Shown piece after piece: positions 1 through 8,761 of a stretch of 64,000 nucleotides of DNA. Made by a program: the position numbers and the translations under genes. Source of the stretch: Pseudolysinimonas yzui (GTDB lineage: Bacteria; Actinomycetota; Actinomycetes; Actinomycetales; Microbacteriaceae). Under the pieces are notes generated by a model. It made no database searches, had not been told where the DNA came from, and was given only the letters and a program-made list of their open reading frames with translations. The stretch lies in NCBI RefSeq assembly GCF_014653215.1, contig NZ_BNAI01000001.1:186001-250000 (forward strand), in the 5' to 3' direction. The stretch's first letter is position 1, and every line of letters starts with the position of its first letter.

Positions 1-508
1 TCCCGTCTGTCGTGCGGGGAGCCAGCGCGGTCGCGATCGCGTCGGCGCTCGCCCCCGCCTCCTGCGGGTCGTCACGCGCACTGCCGCGCACGAAGACCAG
101 GCGGCCCCCCAGGGCGAGGGCGGCGTCGGCGACGGCGGTGGCGATCCCCACGGTGTCGTCCGTGGAGAGGCCGGCGGGCCAGGTGAGGTGATGGTCGGCG
201 ACCGTCGTGACCCCGCAGAGCAGCCCCTCGGCGACGCCGACGCTCGCGGCGAGCCCCGCGAGTTCCGGGTCGACTCCTGCCGCGGAGTAGGCCGCCGCCA
301 TCGCGGGCAGCCAGTCGCTCATCGGCACCCCGCGGGTGTCCGGCAGGGTGCGGAACGCCGACTGCAACAGGTGGTGGTGCGCGTTCACCAGGCCGGGGGT
401 GACGACGCATCCCGACGCGTCGAGGCTCCCTTCGCCGGCAACCTCCAGGTCGCCCGAAGTCTCGACACCCGGCTCGATCAGGATCGCGGTGGCATCGTGG
501 ATGATCAC
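1..508 (-). CDS. Amidohydrolase family deaminase, C-terminal part beyond window
   Basis: This is a metal-dependent amidohydrolase of the guanine/8-oxoguanine deaminase and hydroxydechloroatrazine hydrolase group, cut by the window edge after about 169 residues. The metal-binding HxH motif is in GLVNAHHHLLQSAF (His44-46), preceded by the usual short beta-sandwich segment. A second conserved histidine pair lies in TTVADHHLTW. The start is a GTG at 506-508, because no in-frame ATG lies upstream. Its neighbours are XdhC and a molybdenum hydroxylase, which fits purine or N-heterocycle catabolism. The exact substrate cannot be decided from the visible part. Confidence 0.8.
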   Translation of the reverse strand, partial: MIIHDATAILIEPGVETSGDLEVAGEGSLDASGCVVTPGLVNAHHHLLQSAFRTLPDTRGVPMSDWLPAMAAAYSAAGVDPELAGLAASVGVAEGLLCGVTTVADHHLTWPAGLSTDDTVGIATAVADAALALGGRLVFVRGSARDDPQEAGASADAIATALAPRTTDG

Positions 509-688
509 GCCGCGATCCTGCCAGCCGGATGTGTCGGGCGTGTGTCGCTGGTCAGGCCGGAGCCAGCCGCCCGTCGACTGGGCGCGTCCCCTCGGTCCAC
601 TGCGGGGTCATCTCGAAGCGGGCGATCCGCCAAGTCTCGACCGCATCCGCACGCAGTGAGCCGAAACACCGTCGACATCCGCGCGGCG

Positions 689-694
689 TAGCCT
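689..694 (+). promoter_or_regulatory. -10 element for xdhC-like gene, probably leaderless
   Basis: TAGCCT ends six bases before the ATG at 701, so transcription would begin at or next to the start codon. No Shine-Dalgarno sequence is visible. The 192-bp gap 509-700 between the divergent genes holds nothing else I can assign. Confidence 0.45.
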
Positions 695-700
695 CACGGC

Positions 701-1627
701 ATGCTCGAGATCGCCGCGCGACTGCTGCCCCGGCTGGATGCCGGCGCATCCCTCGTCGTCGTGACCGCCATCGGGGTCGACGGCAGCATGCCGCGCACCC
801 TCGGCACGTCGATGTCGTGGGACGGCTCCGCCGCCATCGGATCGATCGCGGGCGGCTGCATCGAGGGGGCGATCGTCGAGGTCGCCGAGCGGGTGCTCGA
901 CGACGGCCGCACCCGCGTCGTGTCGTTCGGGGTCTCCGACGAGGCCGCGTTCGGCGTCGGTCTCGCCTGCGGCGGCGAGATCCGGCTGCACCTCGGCGTC
1001 GTGCGCCCGACCGACGCGGTCGTTCAACTGCTGCGGGATGCCGCGGCCGGCGCCCCGACATCGGTTGCGTTGACCGACCACGGCTTCGCCGTTGCGGCAT
1101 CTGACCCGCTCTTCGTCGACGCCGTCGAACCGCCGGCCCGCATGATCATCGTCGGCGCGATGGAGTTCTCGGCGGCCCTGTCCGCGGCTGCCCAGGTGCT
1201 CGGCTACGCCGTCACCGTCGTCGACCCGCGCGAGGTGTTCACGACTCCCGAGCGGTTCCCCGGCGCCGACCTGGTGGTCGAGTGGCCCCCGGACTTCCTC
1301 GCCCGCACCCCGATCGATGACCGCACCGTGATCTGCCACCTCGGCCACGACGACCGGTACGACGCCGACCTGCTCGCGATCGCTCTCGCCTCACCCGCCG
1401 CCTACGTCGGGGCGATGGGCTCCCGCCGCACCACCGACGCGCGCCGCGTCGAACTCGACGCCCGCGGGGTCGACCATTCCCGGTTGCACGCCCCGATCGG
1501 CCTCGACCTCGGCGCCACGACCCCCGAGCAGACGGCGGTGTCGATCCTGGCCGAGATCCTCGCCACCACATCGGGCCGCCTCCCCGAACCCCTCCGAGCA
1601 ACCCAACGCCGCATCCGCCCCCAGTAG
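701..1627 (+). CDS. XdhC/CoxI family molybdenum hydroxylase maturation factor
   Basis: XdhC/CoxI proteins carry and sulfurate the molybdenum cofactor and insert it into xanthine dehydrogenase-type enzymes. The 308-residue protein has the XdhC N-terminal domain (motifs GSMPRTLG and GSIAGGCIEGAI, about residues 28-60). A C-terminal Rossmann-like domain contains CHLGHDDRYDADLL and YVGAMGSRRTTDARR. The glycine-rich Rossmann loop (IIVGAMEFSAAL, near residue 148) is looser than the usual VGAGHVG form. It is convergent with the oxidase genes downstream, which are its likely clients. Confidence 0.9.
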   Translation: MLEIAARLLPRLDAGASLVVVTAIGVDGSMPRTLGTSMSWDGSAAIGSIAGGCIEGAIVEVAERVLDDGRTRVVSFGVSDEAAFGVGLACGGEIRLHLGVVRPTDAVVQLLRDAAAGAPTSVALTDHGFAVAASDPLFVDAVEPPARMIIVGAMEFSAALSAAAQVLGYAVTVVDPREVFTTPERFPGADLVVEWPPDFLARTPIDDRTVICHLGHDDRYDADLLAIALASPAAYVGAMGSRRTTDARRVELDARGVDHSRLHAPIGLDLGATTPEQTAVSILAEILATTSGRLPEPLRATQRRIRPQ

Positions 1628-1657
1628 CCGCGGCGGTGGCGATCGAGCAACTGAGGA

Positions 1658-1730
1658 GGACTGATCCGCCGTTCGCGAGTCAATCGGGGTAGGGGTCCCC
1701 GCTCTTGACTCGCGAACGGCGGATCAGTCC
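1658..1730. terminator. Perfect 25-bp inverted repeat between convergent genes
   Basis: Arms 1658-1682 and 1706-1730 are exact reverse complements with a 23-base loop. The stop codon of the minus-strand oxidase (1724-1726) lies inside the right arm. The position between convergent genes suits a bidirectional terminator or a barrier to read-through. The arms are longer than a terminator needs and there is no T-run, so a REP-like mobile palindrome is also possible. Confidence 0.6.
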
Positions 1731-4303
1731 GACCCCCCGAGCGCGAGCCTCCACACGCGATCACGCGAGATGGGGAGCGAGTACGGCCGGACCCCCAAGG
1801 CGTCCCGGATGGCGTTCGCGAGCGCCGGGGCGACCGGGTTGTACGGGGCTTCCGACATCGACTTGGCGCCGAGCGGGCCGAGCGGGTCGTGCGTTTCGGC
1901 GAACAGCACCTCGGTCGGCGGGATGTCGCCGATCTTCGGCACCCGGTAGTTGCGGAACGTCGACGTGGTGACCACGCCCTCCTCGACGAGCACCTCCTCG
2001 TAGAGCGCCGACCCGATCGCCTGAGCCGTTCCGCCTTCGATCTGCCCGCGGAGCTGTTCGGGGTTGAGCACCGTCCCGGCATCCGCCGCCTGCACCGATT
2101 TCAGGATGCGCACCTCGCCGGTCGCGGGGTGGACCGCCACCCGGAACCCGTGGGCGTTGAACGCGACCGATCGCGAGGCACCGTCGCTGTGGCCGCGGGC
2201 CTCGGTGAGCGTCGGGTCGGCGGCGAGCGCCGTCGCCGCCTGGTGCACGGCCCGGCCGGCGACGACGACGCCGGTGGAGCCGTACGCGCCGGTGTCGTGT
2301 CCGGCGACGTCGGTGTCGGACTGCCGGATGCGGATGCGGTCGGGCGTCGTGCCGAGCGCGTCGGCCGCGAGTTGGGCGTGCACCGTGGTGGACCCGTTGC
2401 CGAACTCCGCGGTGCCGACCTCGACCTCGAAGAAGCCGTCCGCCAGCCGTCGCACCACGGCATCCGCGAAGTGCCCCCGCGGGGGGATGGTCGCGATCAT
2501 CGCGAGTGCCGTGCCCTCGCCGAGCAGCCAGCCTTCTTCGACGGTGTCGCTCGTGGCTGCGAGGGCGGATGCGACGAGGTCGAGCACCTGGCCGGCGCCG
2601 TGGTCGCCGTCGTAGGCGATGTCGGTCGGGGGCTCCTCCTCGATGGTGCGGATCGGGTCGCCGGGGCGCACGACGTTGCGGCGGCGGAACTCGATCGGGT
2701 CGATGCCGAGTTTCCGCGCCAGTTCGTCGATCGCCGACTCGACGGCGAAGATCACCTGCCCCAGGCCGTAACCGCGGAACGCCCCCGACGGCGGGTTGTT
2801 GGTGTACACCGACTGCGCGTCGATGCGCACGTTGGCGCAGCGGTAGACGGCGACCGACTCGTGCACGCTGTGGAACATGACGCCGCGCCCGTGGTTGCCG
2901 TAGGCACCGGTGTCCATCAGCTGGTCGACGTGCAGGGCGGTGAGGATGCCGTCGGCGGTACCGGCGGCGGTGACCGAGACCCGCATCGGATGCCGCAGCG
3001 GCGCCCGCTGGAACTCGTCCGCCCGCGTGAACTCGTACTGCACCGGTCGGCCCGTGGCGAGCACGGCGAGGGCGACGATGTCTTCGGTGAGCAGCTCCTG
3101 CTTGCCGCCGAACCCGCCGCCGACGCGTTTGGTGAACACCCGCGCCGTGTCACGGGAACGACCGAAGATGTGGGCGATCTCGTCGCGCACCAGGTAGGGC
3201 ACCTGACTGGAGGTGCGCAGCACGAGCCGCCCGTCGGCGTCGAGCCAGCCGCGGGTGGCGTGAGTTTCGAGCGCCGCGTGCGTGACGCGCGCCGTCGTCC
3301 AGGTGCCGGTGACCACCGCATCCGCCTTCTCGATCGCCGCCGCAGTGTCGCCGCGCTCGGCGTGCAGTTCGGCGACGGTGTTGCGTTCGGGGGCGTCGAT
3401 GCGGGAGGTCTCGGGATGCTTGTCGCCGTGCACGAGGTGCGCGCCGGGCTCACGCGCGACGAGCGGGTCGAACACGGCCGGCAGCACCTCGTAGTCGACG
3501 ACGATCGAGGAGAGTGCGCGTTCGGCGGCGGCGACGCTCTCGGCGACGACGGCGGCGACCCGCTGCCCGTGGAACCGGATCACCGGGTCGAGCACGAGGG
3601 TGTCGTCGGGGTCGTCGGCACGGTTCTGGTGCCGGCCGGTCGAGAACAGCGTCGCGGGGGAGTCGGCGTGGGTGAGCACCGCGACGACTCCCGGAAGCGC
3701 GGCGGCGGCGGTCGTGTCGATCGAGCGGATGCGCGCCGACGGATGCGGGCTGCCGAGCACGGCGAGGTGCAACAGCCCGGTGGTCGTCGTGTCGAGGGTG
3801 TACTCCTCGTGTCCGGTGACGACCCGCATCGCCGCGGGGGGAGCGACCGAGGCACCCAGCGCATCGCCGTCGACGTTCACCGTGCCGGCGACGGCATCCC
3901 GAATCGACCGGTACCCGGTGCACCGGCACAGGTTGCCCTTGAGGGCGTGATCGAGATCCTGGTGCGGTGCTCGGTCGAGCGCCGACGCGGTGACCACGAA
4001 GCCCGCGGTGCAGAACCCGCACTGGAACGCGCCGGCGTCGGCGAAGGCCCGCTGCACCGGATGCGGGTGCTCGGGGGTGCCGAGTCCCGCGGCGGTCGTC
4101 ACCGTGCGGCCCTCGGCGCGGTGCGCCGGAACGAGGCAGGAATGCACCGGCGTGCCGTCGAGCAGTACCGAGCACGCGCCGCAGTCGCCCGCGTCACAGC
4201 CCTTCTTGACGGCGAACACCCCGTTCTCGCGCAGCAGCGTGCGCAGCACCTGCCCGGGGCGCGCTTCCGCGTCGAGCGGCTGTCCGTCGACCTCGAGTCT
4301 CAC
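1724..4303 (-). CDS. Molybdenum hydroxylase, fused [2Fe-2S] and molybdopterin subunits
   Basis: A xanthine dehydrogenase-family oxidoreductase of 859 residues in which the iron-sulfur small subunit is fused to the catalytic large subunit. The plant-type [2Fe-2S] cluster ligands are Cys36, Cys41, Cys44 and Cys56. The second cluster uses Cys95, Cys98, Cys126 and Cys128 (CGFCTAG, LCRCTGYRS). The large subunit follows from about residue 155, with VGGGFGGKQE, SGAFRGYGLGQ and the C-terminal GAKSMSEAPYNPVAPA, which carries the expected catalytic glutamate. It overlaps the FAD-subunit gene by four bases, so the two form one operon. It hydroxylates an unknown N-heterocycle or aldehyde; the neighbouring deaminase makes purines plausible. 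Confidence 0.9.
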   Translation of the reverse strand: MRLEVDGQPLDAEARPGQVLRTLLRENGVFAVKKGCDAGDCGACSVLLDGTPVHSCLVPAHRAEGRTVTTAAGLGTPEHPHPVQRAFADAGAFQCGFCTAGFVVTASALDRAPHQDLDHALKGNLCRCTGYRSIRDAVAGTVNVDGDALGASVAPPAAMRVVTGHEEYTLDTTTTGLLHLAVLGSPHPSARIRSIDTTAAAALPGVVAVLTHADSPATLFSTGRHQNRADDPDDTLVLDPVIRFHGQRVAAVVAESVAAAERALSSIVVDYEVLPAVFDPLVAREPGAHLVHGDKHPETSRIDAPERNTVAELHAERGDTAAAIEKADAVVTGTWTTARVTHAALETHATRGWLDADGRLVLRTSSQVPYLVRDEIAHIFGRSRDTARVFTKRVGGGFGGKQELLTEDIVALAVLATGRPVQYEFTRADEFQRAPLRHPMRVSVTAAGTADGILTALHVDQLMDTGAYGNHGRGVMFHSVHESVAVYRCANVRIDAQSVYTNNPPSGAFRGYGLGQVIFAVESAIDELARKLGIDPIEFRRRNVVRPGDPIRTIEEEPPTDIAYDGDHGAGQVLDLVASALAATSDTVEEGWLLGEGTALAMIATIPPRGHFADAVVRRLADGFFEVEVGTAEFGNGSTTVHAQLAADALGTTPDRIRIRQSDTDVAGHDTGAYGSTGVVVAGRAVHQAATALAADPTLTEARGHSDGASRSVAFNAHGFRVAVHPATGEVRILKSVQAADAGTVLNPEQLRGQIEGGTAQAIGSALYEEVLVEEGVVTTSTFRNYRVPKIGDIPPTEVLFAETHDPLGPLGAKSMSEAPYNPVAPALANAIRDALGVRPYSLPISRDRVWRLALGGSD

Positions 4304-5139
4304 GGCTGTGCCTCCACGGCGCGTGCCTCCGCCCGCAGCTCCTCGGCGAAGCGCAGCGTCATCGCCCGCCGCCAGTCGGCGGCACCGTGCGCGTCGTCGT
4401 ACCAGTCGCAGCCGGCGATCGCCGCCGCGAGCTCGGCGGCCTCGGGCACGTGCGCGAAGGCGAACACCCTTGGGGAGGCGGTGGATGCCGTGACGGTGAG
4501 GGTGAAACCGTCGCCGTCACGGCGGGCGAGCACGAGCGCCGCCGACCGGCCGAGCGGGGCGAGCGACGCGCGCCGATGCGACACCCAGGCGGGCGGCGCC
4601 GGGAACTCGACGGCCCGCAGCACCTCGCCGGGTCGCAGCACCGTCGAGCGCACCCCGGTGACGAAGTCGGCGACCGGGATGCGACGCTCCCCGCCGTCGG
4701 TGCCCTCAGCAGCCGGAGTCCAGACGACCGCGGTCGCCCCGAGGCCGCCGGCGAGCGACGTCATCGGCCCAGCCGGAAGGGCAAGGCAGATGTTGCCGCC
4801 GACGGTCGCGATGTTGTGGATCTTCCACGAGCCGAGCAACGCGTCGACGCAGGCCTCGACCACCGCAGCCGCGGTGCCGAACCGGCCCGCGGCATCCCGT
4901 GCCTGCGCGAGCGTGCAGGTCGCGGCGATCGAGAGCCCGCCGTCCTCCCGGGCCACGACCGGATCCCAGCCGAGTCCCGTGAGGTCGACGAGCCCGCGCA
5001 GTCCGGGCTGCGGCTCCGAGAACAGCCAGGTGCCGCCGCCGAGCACCGCCTCGCCGGGGCCGAGCACGAGGTCGGCGCGCGAACCGGCCACGCGCATCCC
5101 CTCGACCTCGATCAGATCCATGCGGTGAGTCAACTCCAC
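4300..5139 (-). CDS. FAD-binding subunit of molybdenum hydroxylase (CoxM/XdhB type)
   Basis: This 279-residue protein is the flavin subunit that passes electrons from the Fe-S clusters to the final acceptor. It has the FAD_binding_5 signature: VLGGGTWLFSE for the pyrophosphate region, then HNIATVGGNICLALPAGPM for the second FAD motif. The C-terminal CO-dehydrogenase flavoprotein domain follows. It is the first gene of the two-gene oxidase operon and its stop overlaps the next start. An internal Met7 (MDLIEVEG) is an alternative start. Confidence 0.88.
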   Translation of the reverse strand: MELTHRMDLIEVEGMRVAGSRADLVLGPGEAVLGGGTWLFSEPQPGLRGLVDLTGLGWDPVVAREDGGLSIAATCTLAQARDAAGRFGTAAAVVEACVDALLGSWKIHNIATVGGNICLALPAGPMTSLAGGLGATAVVWTPAAEGTDGGERRIPVADFVTGVRSTVLRPGEVLRAVEFPAPPAWVSHRRASLAPLGRSAALVLARRDGDGFTLTVTASTASPRVFAFAHVPEAAELAAAIAGCDWYDDAHGAADWRRAMTLRFAEELRAEARAVEAQP

Positions 5140-5155
5140 CCATGTGTCAGGCGGG

Positions 5156-5161
5156 TAACGT
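5156..5161 (+). promoter_or_regulatory. -10 element of small membrane-protein operon
   Basis: TAACGT ends six bases before the GTG start at 5168, the arrangement expected for a leaderless transcript. It sits in a 28-bp gap shared with the divergent oxidase operon. Confidence 0.4.
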
Positions 5162-5167
5162 GATCGG

Positions 5168-5632
5168 GTGGCCCGGGCAGCAGACGTCGACGAATTCGAC
5201 GACGACGACGAAGCGCTGACCTGGGTCGGCGACGAAGAACAGGGACGCGCGGCCCCTCGACTGCGCGAACCCGAGCCGGCCGTCGCCGGTGCCGAGGCCG
5301 AGCCCGACGAGGCCCCCGGATCGCGTGGCCGGTCGATCGCGACCGTCGCGTTCGTCGTGCCCTACCTGGCGATCGCGGTCGGCTGGATCTTCGCGGTGCA
5401 GCAGCTCTCCTCCGGGTCGGCGTCGCTGTTCGGCGAGATCCTCTGGCAGTTCGGGGAGTTCCTCGCGATGCTCGCCGCCCCGCTGTGGTTCGCGGCGACC
5501 GTCACCCTCACGGCGCAGCACCGGCCGCTCGTGCGGGTCGGCTGGCTCGCCCTCGGCCTCCCCGTGCTGTTGCCCTGGCCGCTCGTGCTGCAGTTCGTCG
5601 CGGCACTCCAGTACGCGGGGAGCCTCTCATGA
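5168..5632 (+). CDS. Small membrane protein with acidic N-terminus, unknown function
   Basis: A 154-residue protein I do not recognise. Residues 1-55 are hydrophilic and acidic (DEFDDDDEAL near the start). Three probable membrane helices follow, near residues 58-78, 88-112 and 122-150. The GTG start is supported by the -10 hexamer just upstream. The stop overlaps the start of the next membrane protein (ATGA), so the pair is translationally coupled. Such pairs are common in Micrococcales upstream of serA, but I know of no function. Confidence 0.7.
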   Translation: MARAADVDEFDDDDEALTWVGDEEQGRAAPRLREPEPAVAGAEAEPDEAPGSRGRSIATVAFVVPYLAIAVGWIFAVQQLSSGSASLFGEILWQFGEFLAMLAAPLWFAATVTLTAQHRPLVRVGWLALGLPVLLPWPLVLQFVAALQYAGSLS

Positions 5633-5934
5633 TCGTCATCCCGCTGGTATTCGCGGTGCTGTTCGCGCTCGCGCTGTTCGGACCGATCTCCAACCTCGGC
5701 GCGCTGCCCGCCGTCTATGAGGCCTACGGCATCGGCGACGCCGTGCCCTGGCCGCTGCTGATCCTCGCGGTGGTGCTCCCGCCGGTGCTCTACGTCGCCG
5801 GGCTGCTGCTCGGCCGCGGTCGTCCGCCGTTCGCCCGCGCCCTCATCCTCACCGTCGCCCTCGCGACCTCTTTCGCCCTCTACTTCGGCATCGTCACCCT
5901 CGTCGGCGCCATCCAGCCGCCCCTCACGCTGTAG
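5629..5934 (+). CDS. Small three-helix membrane protein, unknown function
   Basis: A 101-residue, almost wholly hydrophobic protein with three predicted membrane helices (about residues 2-22, 40-62 and 70-95) and a short basic loop GRGRPPF. The ATG overlaps the upstream stop, so it is probably made together with that protein. A longer in-frame reading exists but would run through the upstream gene, and the coupled ATG is the better start. No family is recognised. Confidence 0.7.
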   Translation: MIVIPLVFAVLFALALFGPISNLGALPAVYEAYGIGDAVPWPLLILAVVLPPVLYVAGLLLGRGRPPFARALILTVALATSFALYFGIVTLVGAIQPPLTL

Positions 5935-5988
5935 CGCGTCACATTGCGCCGCGTGAAGCCCGGGCGTCGGGGCCCCGCCGCCGCTCGC

Positions 5989-5994
5989 TACAAT
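5989..5994 (+). promoter_or_regulatory. -10 element of serA
   Basis: TACAAT lies 55 bases before the serA GTG. This would give a leader of about 50 bases that includes the GAAGGA ribosome-binding site at 6038-6043. No convincing -35 hexamer is seen. Confidence 0.5.
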
Positions 5995-6049
5995 CGGGAA
6001 GTTGCGCCCCGCCTCCACCCGGCGCCCGACCCCTGACGAAGGAATCTCA

Positions 6050-7645
6050 GTGGCCAAGCCGATCGTCCTGATCGCCGAAGAACTCTCTCCCGCCACCGTC
6101 GAAGCACTCGGCACCGACTTCGACATCCGCGATGTCGACGGCACCGACCGCCCGGCACTGCTCGCGGCGCTCGCCGAGGCGCAGGCGGTGCTCATCCGCT
6201 CGGCGACGCAGATCGACGCCGAGGCGCTCGCCGCCGCACCGGCGCTCAAGGTGGTGGCCCGCGCGGGCGTCGGGCTCGACAACGTCGACATCAAGGCCGC
6301 GACCGAGGCCGGCGTCATGGTCGTCAACGCGCCGACCTCCAACATCATCAGTGCCGCCGAGCTGACGATCGGCCACATCCTCTCGCTCGCCCGGCACATC
6401 CCGGCCGCACACGCGAGCCTGGCGGCGGGGGAGTGGAAGCGCTCGAAGTACACCGGCGTCGAACTGTACGATAAGACCGTCGGCATCATCGGCCTCGGTC
6501 GCATCGGCGCGCTCATCGCCGCGCGACTGCAGGCCTTCGGCGTCGAGATCGTCGCCTACGACCCCTACGTCACGGCGACCCGCGCCCAGCAGCTCGGCGC
6601 GACCCTGATGACCCTCGACGAGTTGCTCGCGCAGAGCGACTTCGTGACCATCCACATGCCGAAGACGCCCGAGACGACCGGCATGATCGGCGCCGCGCAA
6701 CTCAAGGCGATGAAGAAGACCGCCTTCGTGATCAACGTCGCCCGCGGCGGCCTCATCGACGAAGACGCCCTGTACGACGCGCTCGTCGCCGGCGAGATCG
6801 CCGGGGCGGGGCTGGATGTCTTCGTGTCCGAGCCTCCCGTCGAGAAGAAGCTGCTGGGCCTGCCGAACATCGTCGTCACCCCGCACCTCGGCGCCTCGAC
6901 CGACGAGGCACAGGAGAAGGCGGGCGTCTCGGTCGCCCGCAGCGTGCGGCTCGCGCTCGAAGGCGAACTGGTTCCGGATGCCGTCAACGTCGCGGGCGGC
7001 GTCATCGACCCGTTCGTGCGGCCGGGCATCGCCCTCGTCGAGAAGCTCGGCCAGGTGCTCGCCGGCGTCGCCGGGCACGGTGCCCTCACCAGCCTCGAGG
7101 TGGATGTGCGCGGCGAGCTCGCCGCCTACGACGTGAGCGTCTACCGCCTTGCGGCGCTCAAGGGCTACTTCACCAACCTGGTCACCGAGAACGTGTCGTA
7201 CGTCAACGCCCCGCTCCTCGCCGAGCAGCGCGGCATCACCTCGACACTCGCGGTCTCGGAAGACAGCGTCGACTACCGCAACACGACGACCCTGCGCGGG
7301 GTGCTCGGCGACGGCTCGGTCGTCGAGGTGGCGGGCACGCTCGCCGGCACCAAACTCGCACAGAAGATCATCGGCCTGAACGGTTACGACATCGAGGTGC
7401 CGCTCGCCGACCACCTCATCCTCATGACCTACGAAGACCGCCCCGGCATCGTCGCCACCTACGGCAAGGAGCTCGGCGACGCGAAGGTCAACATCGCCGG
7501 CATGCAGATCGCCCGCCAGAGCGCCGGCGGGCAGGCGCTCAGCGTGCTGACGGTCGACTCGCCGGTGCCCGACGAGGTGCTCGAGCGCATCGCGGCTCAG
7601 ATCTCGGCGACGTCGCTGCGCGCGATCGAGATCGTCGAGGCGTAG
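6050..7645 (+). CDS. serA: D-3-phosphoglycerate dehydrogenase
   Basis: SerA oxidises 3-phosphoglycerate to 3-phosphohydroxypyruvate with NAD+, the first step of serine synthesis. From the GTG at 6050 the protein is 531 residues, the usual length for the long actinobacterial form. The NAD-binding loop [13 protein letters not shown] and the catalytic region ([19 protein letters not shown]) are intact. An allosteric substrate-binding domain (about residues 320-450) and a C-terminal ACT domain (from about 455, [12 protein letters not shown]) follow, so serine feedback control is expected. The GTG is chosen for its GAAGGA site seven bases upstream. Confidence 0.97.
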   Translation: MAKPIVLIAEELSPATVEALGTDFDIRDVDGTDRPALLAALAEAQAVLIRSATQIDAEALAAAPALKVVARAGVGLDNVDIKAATEAGVMVVNAPTSNIISAAELTIGHILSLARHIPAAHASLAAGEWKRSKYTGVELYDKTVGIIGLGRIGALIAARLQAFGVEIVAYDPYVTATRAQQLGATLMTLDELLAQSDFVTIHMPKTPETTGMIGAAQLKAMKKTAFVINVARGGLIDEDALYDALVAGEIAGAGLDVFVSEPPVEKKLLGLPNIVVTPHLGASTDEAQEKAGVSVARSVRLALEGELVPDAVNVAGGVIDPFVRPGIALVEKLGQVLAGVAGHGALTSLEVDVRGELAAYDVSVYRLAALKGYFTNLVTENVSYVNAPLLAEQRGITSTLAVSEDSVDYRNTTTLRGVLGDGSVVEVAGTLAGTKLAQKIIGLNGYDIEVPLADHLILMTYEDRPGIVATYGKELGDAKVNIAGMQIARQSAGGQALSVLTVDSPVPDEVLERIAAQISATSLRAIEIVEA

Positions 7646-7673
7646 GTCGGATCCCCACGTCCCGCACCCCGAA

Positions 7674-7679
7674 TAGGCT
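7674..7679 (+). promoter_or_regulatory. -10 element of leuB, leaderless
   Basis: TAGGCT ends seven bases before the GTG start of leuB at 7687 and there is no ribosome-binding site. This indicates a leaderless leuB transcript separate from serA. Confidence 0.45.
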
Positions 7680-7686
7680 GGCGGGC

Positions 7687-8739
7687 GTGACTCGCACGAT
7701 CGACCTCGCCCTCATCCCCGGCGACGGGATCGGCCCCGAAGTGACCGAGCAGGCGGTGGCCGTTCTTCGTGCCGCCCTCGGTGCCGACGCCGACCTCCGC
7801 ACGACCGAATACCCGTACAGTGCCCGGCACTACCTCGAGACCGGGGTCATCCTCGGCGACGACGATCTCGCCGCTCTCGCGAAGCACGAGGTGATGCTGC
7901 TCGGCGCCGTCGGCGGCGACCCCCGCGACCCGAAGCTGGCGGGCGGGATCATCGAGCGCGGTCTGCTGCTGAAGCTGCGGTTCGCCTTCGACCACTACGT
8001 CAACCTGCGGCCGACCAAGCTGTTCCCGAACGTCACGAGTCCGCTGGCGAACCCGGGGGATGTCGACTTCGTCGTCGTGCGGGAAGGCACCGAGGGTCCG
8101 TACGTCGGCAACGGCGGCAGCATCCGCGTCGGCACCCCCGCGGAGGTCGCCAACGAGGTGAGCGTCAACACCGCCTACGGCGTCGAGCGGGTCGTGAAGT
8201 ACGCCTTCGACCTCGCCGAGAAGCGCCGCAAGAAGCTCACGCTCGTGCACAAGACCAACGTGCTCGTCTACGCCGGCAGCCTGTGGGCGCGGGCCGTGGA
8301 GCGGGAGGCGGCCAATCATCCATCCGTGGCGTGGGACTACCTCCATGTGGATGCCGCGACGATCTTTCTGGTGACCGACCCTGCTAGGTTCGACGTGATC
8401 GTCACAGACAACCTCTTCGGCGACATCCTCACCGATCTGGCCGGCGCTATCAGCGGCGGCATCGGACTGGCCGCGTCGGGCAACATCAACCCCGACGGCG
8501 CGTTCCCCTCGATGTTCGAGCCGGTACACGGTTCGGCTCCCGACATCGCGGGGCAGCGGAAAGCCGACCCCACCGCGGCGATCCTCTCGACGGTTCTGCT
8601 GCTCGACCACCTCGGGCTCGCGGACGCCGCGCGACGGATCGAGGCCGCGGTGACGGCGGATCTCGCCGAACGAGGACCCACCGCCCGCTCGACGGACGAG
8701 ATCGGCTCTGCCATCTCGCGCCGCTTGGGCGCAGACTAG
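7687..8739 (+). CDS. leuB: 3-isopropylmalate dehydrogenase
   Basis: LeuB oxidatively decarboxylates 3-isopropylmalate in leucine synthesis. The 350-residue protein begins with the family signature [13 protein letters not shown]. It carries the substrate/metal segment [15 protein letters not shown] and the cofactor region [14 protein letters not shown], and its length is normal. The motif [14 protein letters not shown] matches the actinobacterial LeuB branch. ilvE follows 22 bases downstream, so the two branched-chain amino acid genes are probably cotranscribed. Confidence 0.95.
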   Translation: MTRTIDLALIPGDGIGPEVTEQAVAVLRAALGADADLRTTEYPYSARHYLETGVILGDDDLAALAKHEVMLLGAVGGDPRDPKLAGGIIERGLLLKLRFAFDHYVNLRPTKLFPNVTSPLANPGDVDFVVVREGTEGPYVGNGGSIRVGTPAEVANEVSVNTAYGVERVVKYAFDLAEKRRKKLTLVHKTNVLVYAGSLWARAVEREAANHPSVAWDYLHVDAATIFLVTDPARFDVIVTDNLFGDILTDLAGAISGGIGLAASGNINPDGAFPSMFEPVHGSAPDIAGQRKADPTAAILSTVLLLDHLGLADAARRIEAAVTADLAERGPTARSTDEIGSAISRRLGAD

Positions 8740-8761
8740 ACACCTACTCAACGGAGTTCTC

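Noticed and set aside
552-665. Short minus-strand reading between the deaminase and xdhC genes with protein-like ending
   Set aside because: There is no ATG, GTG or TTG with a ribosome-binding site in the useful part. The only in-frame Met leaves 19 residues.
1889-5128. Very long open frame on the plus strand opposite the molybdenum oxidase genes
   Set aside because: It is an antisense shadow of high-GC coding sequence: the translation is Arg/Gly/Asp-rich and lacks motifs, while the minus strand has intact [2Fe-2S] and molybdopterin signatures.
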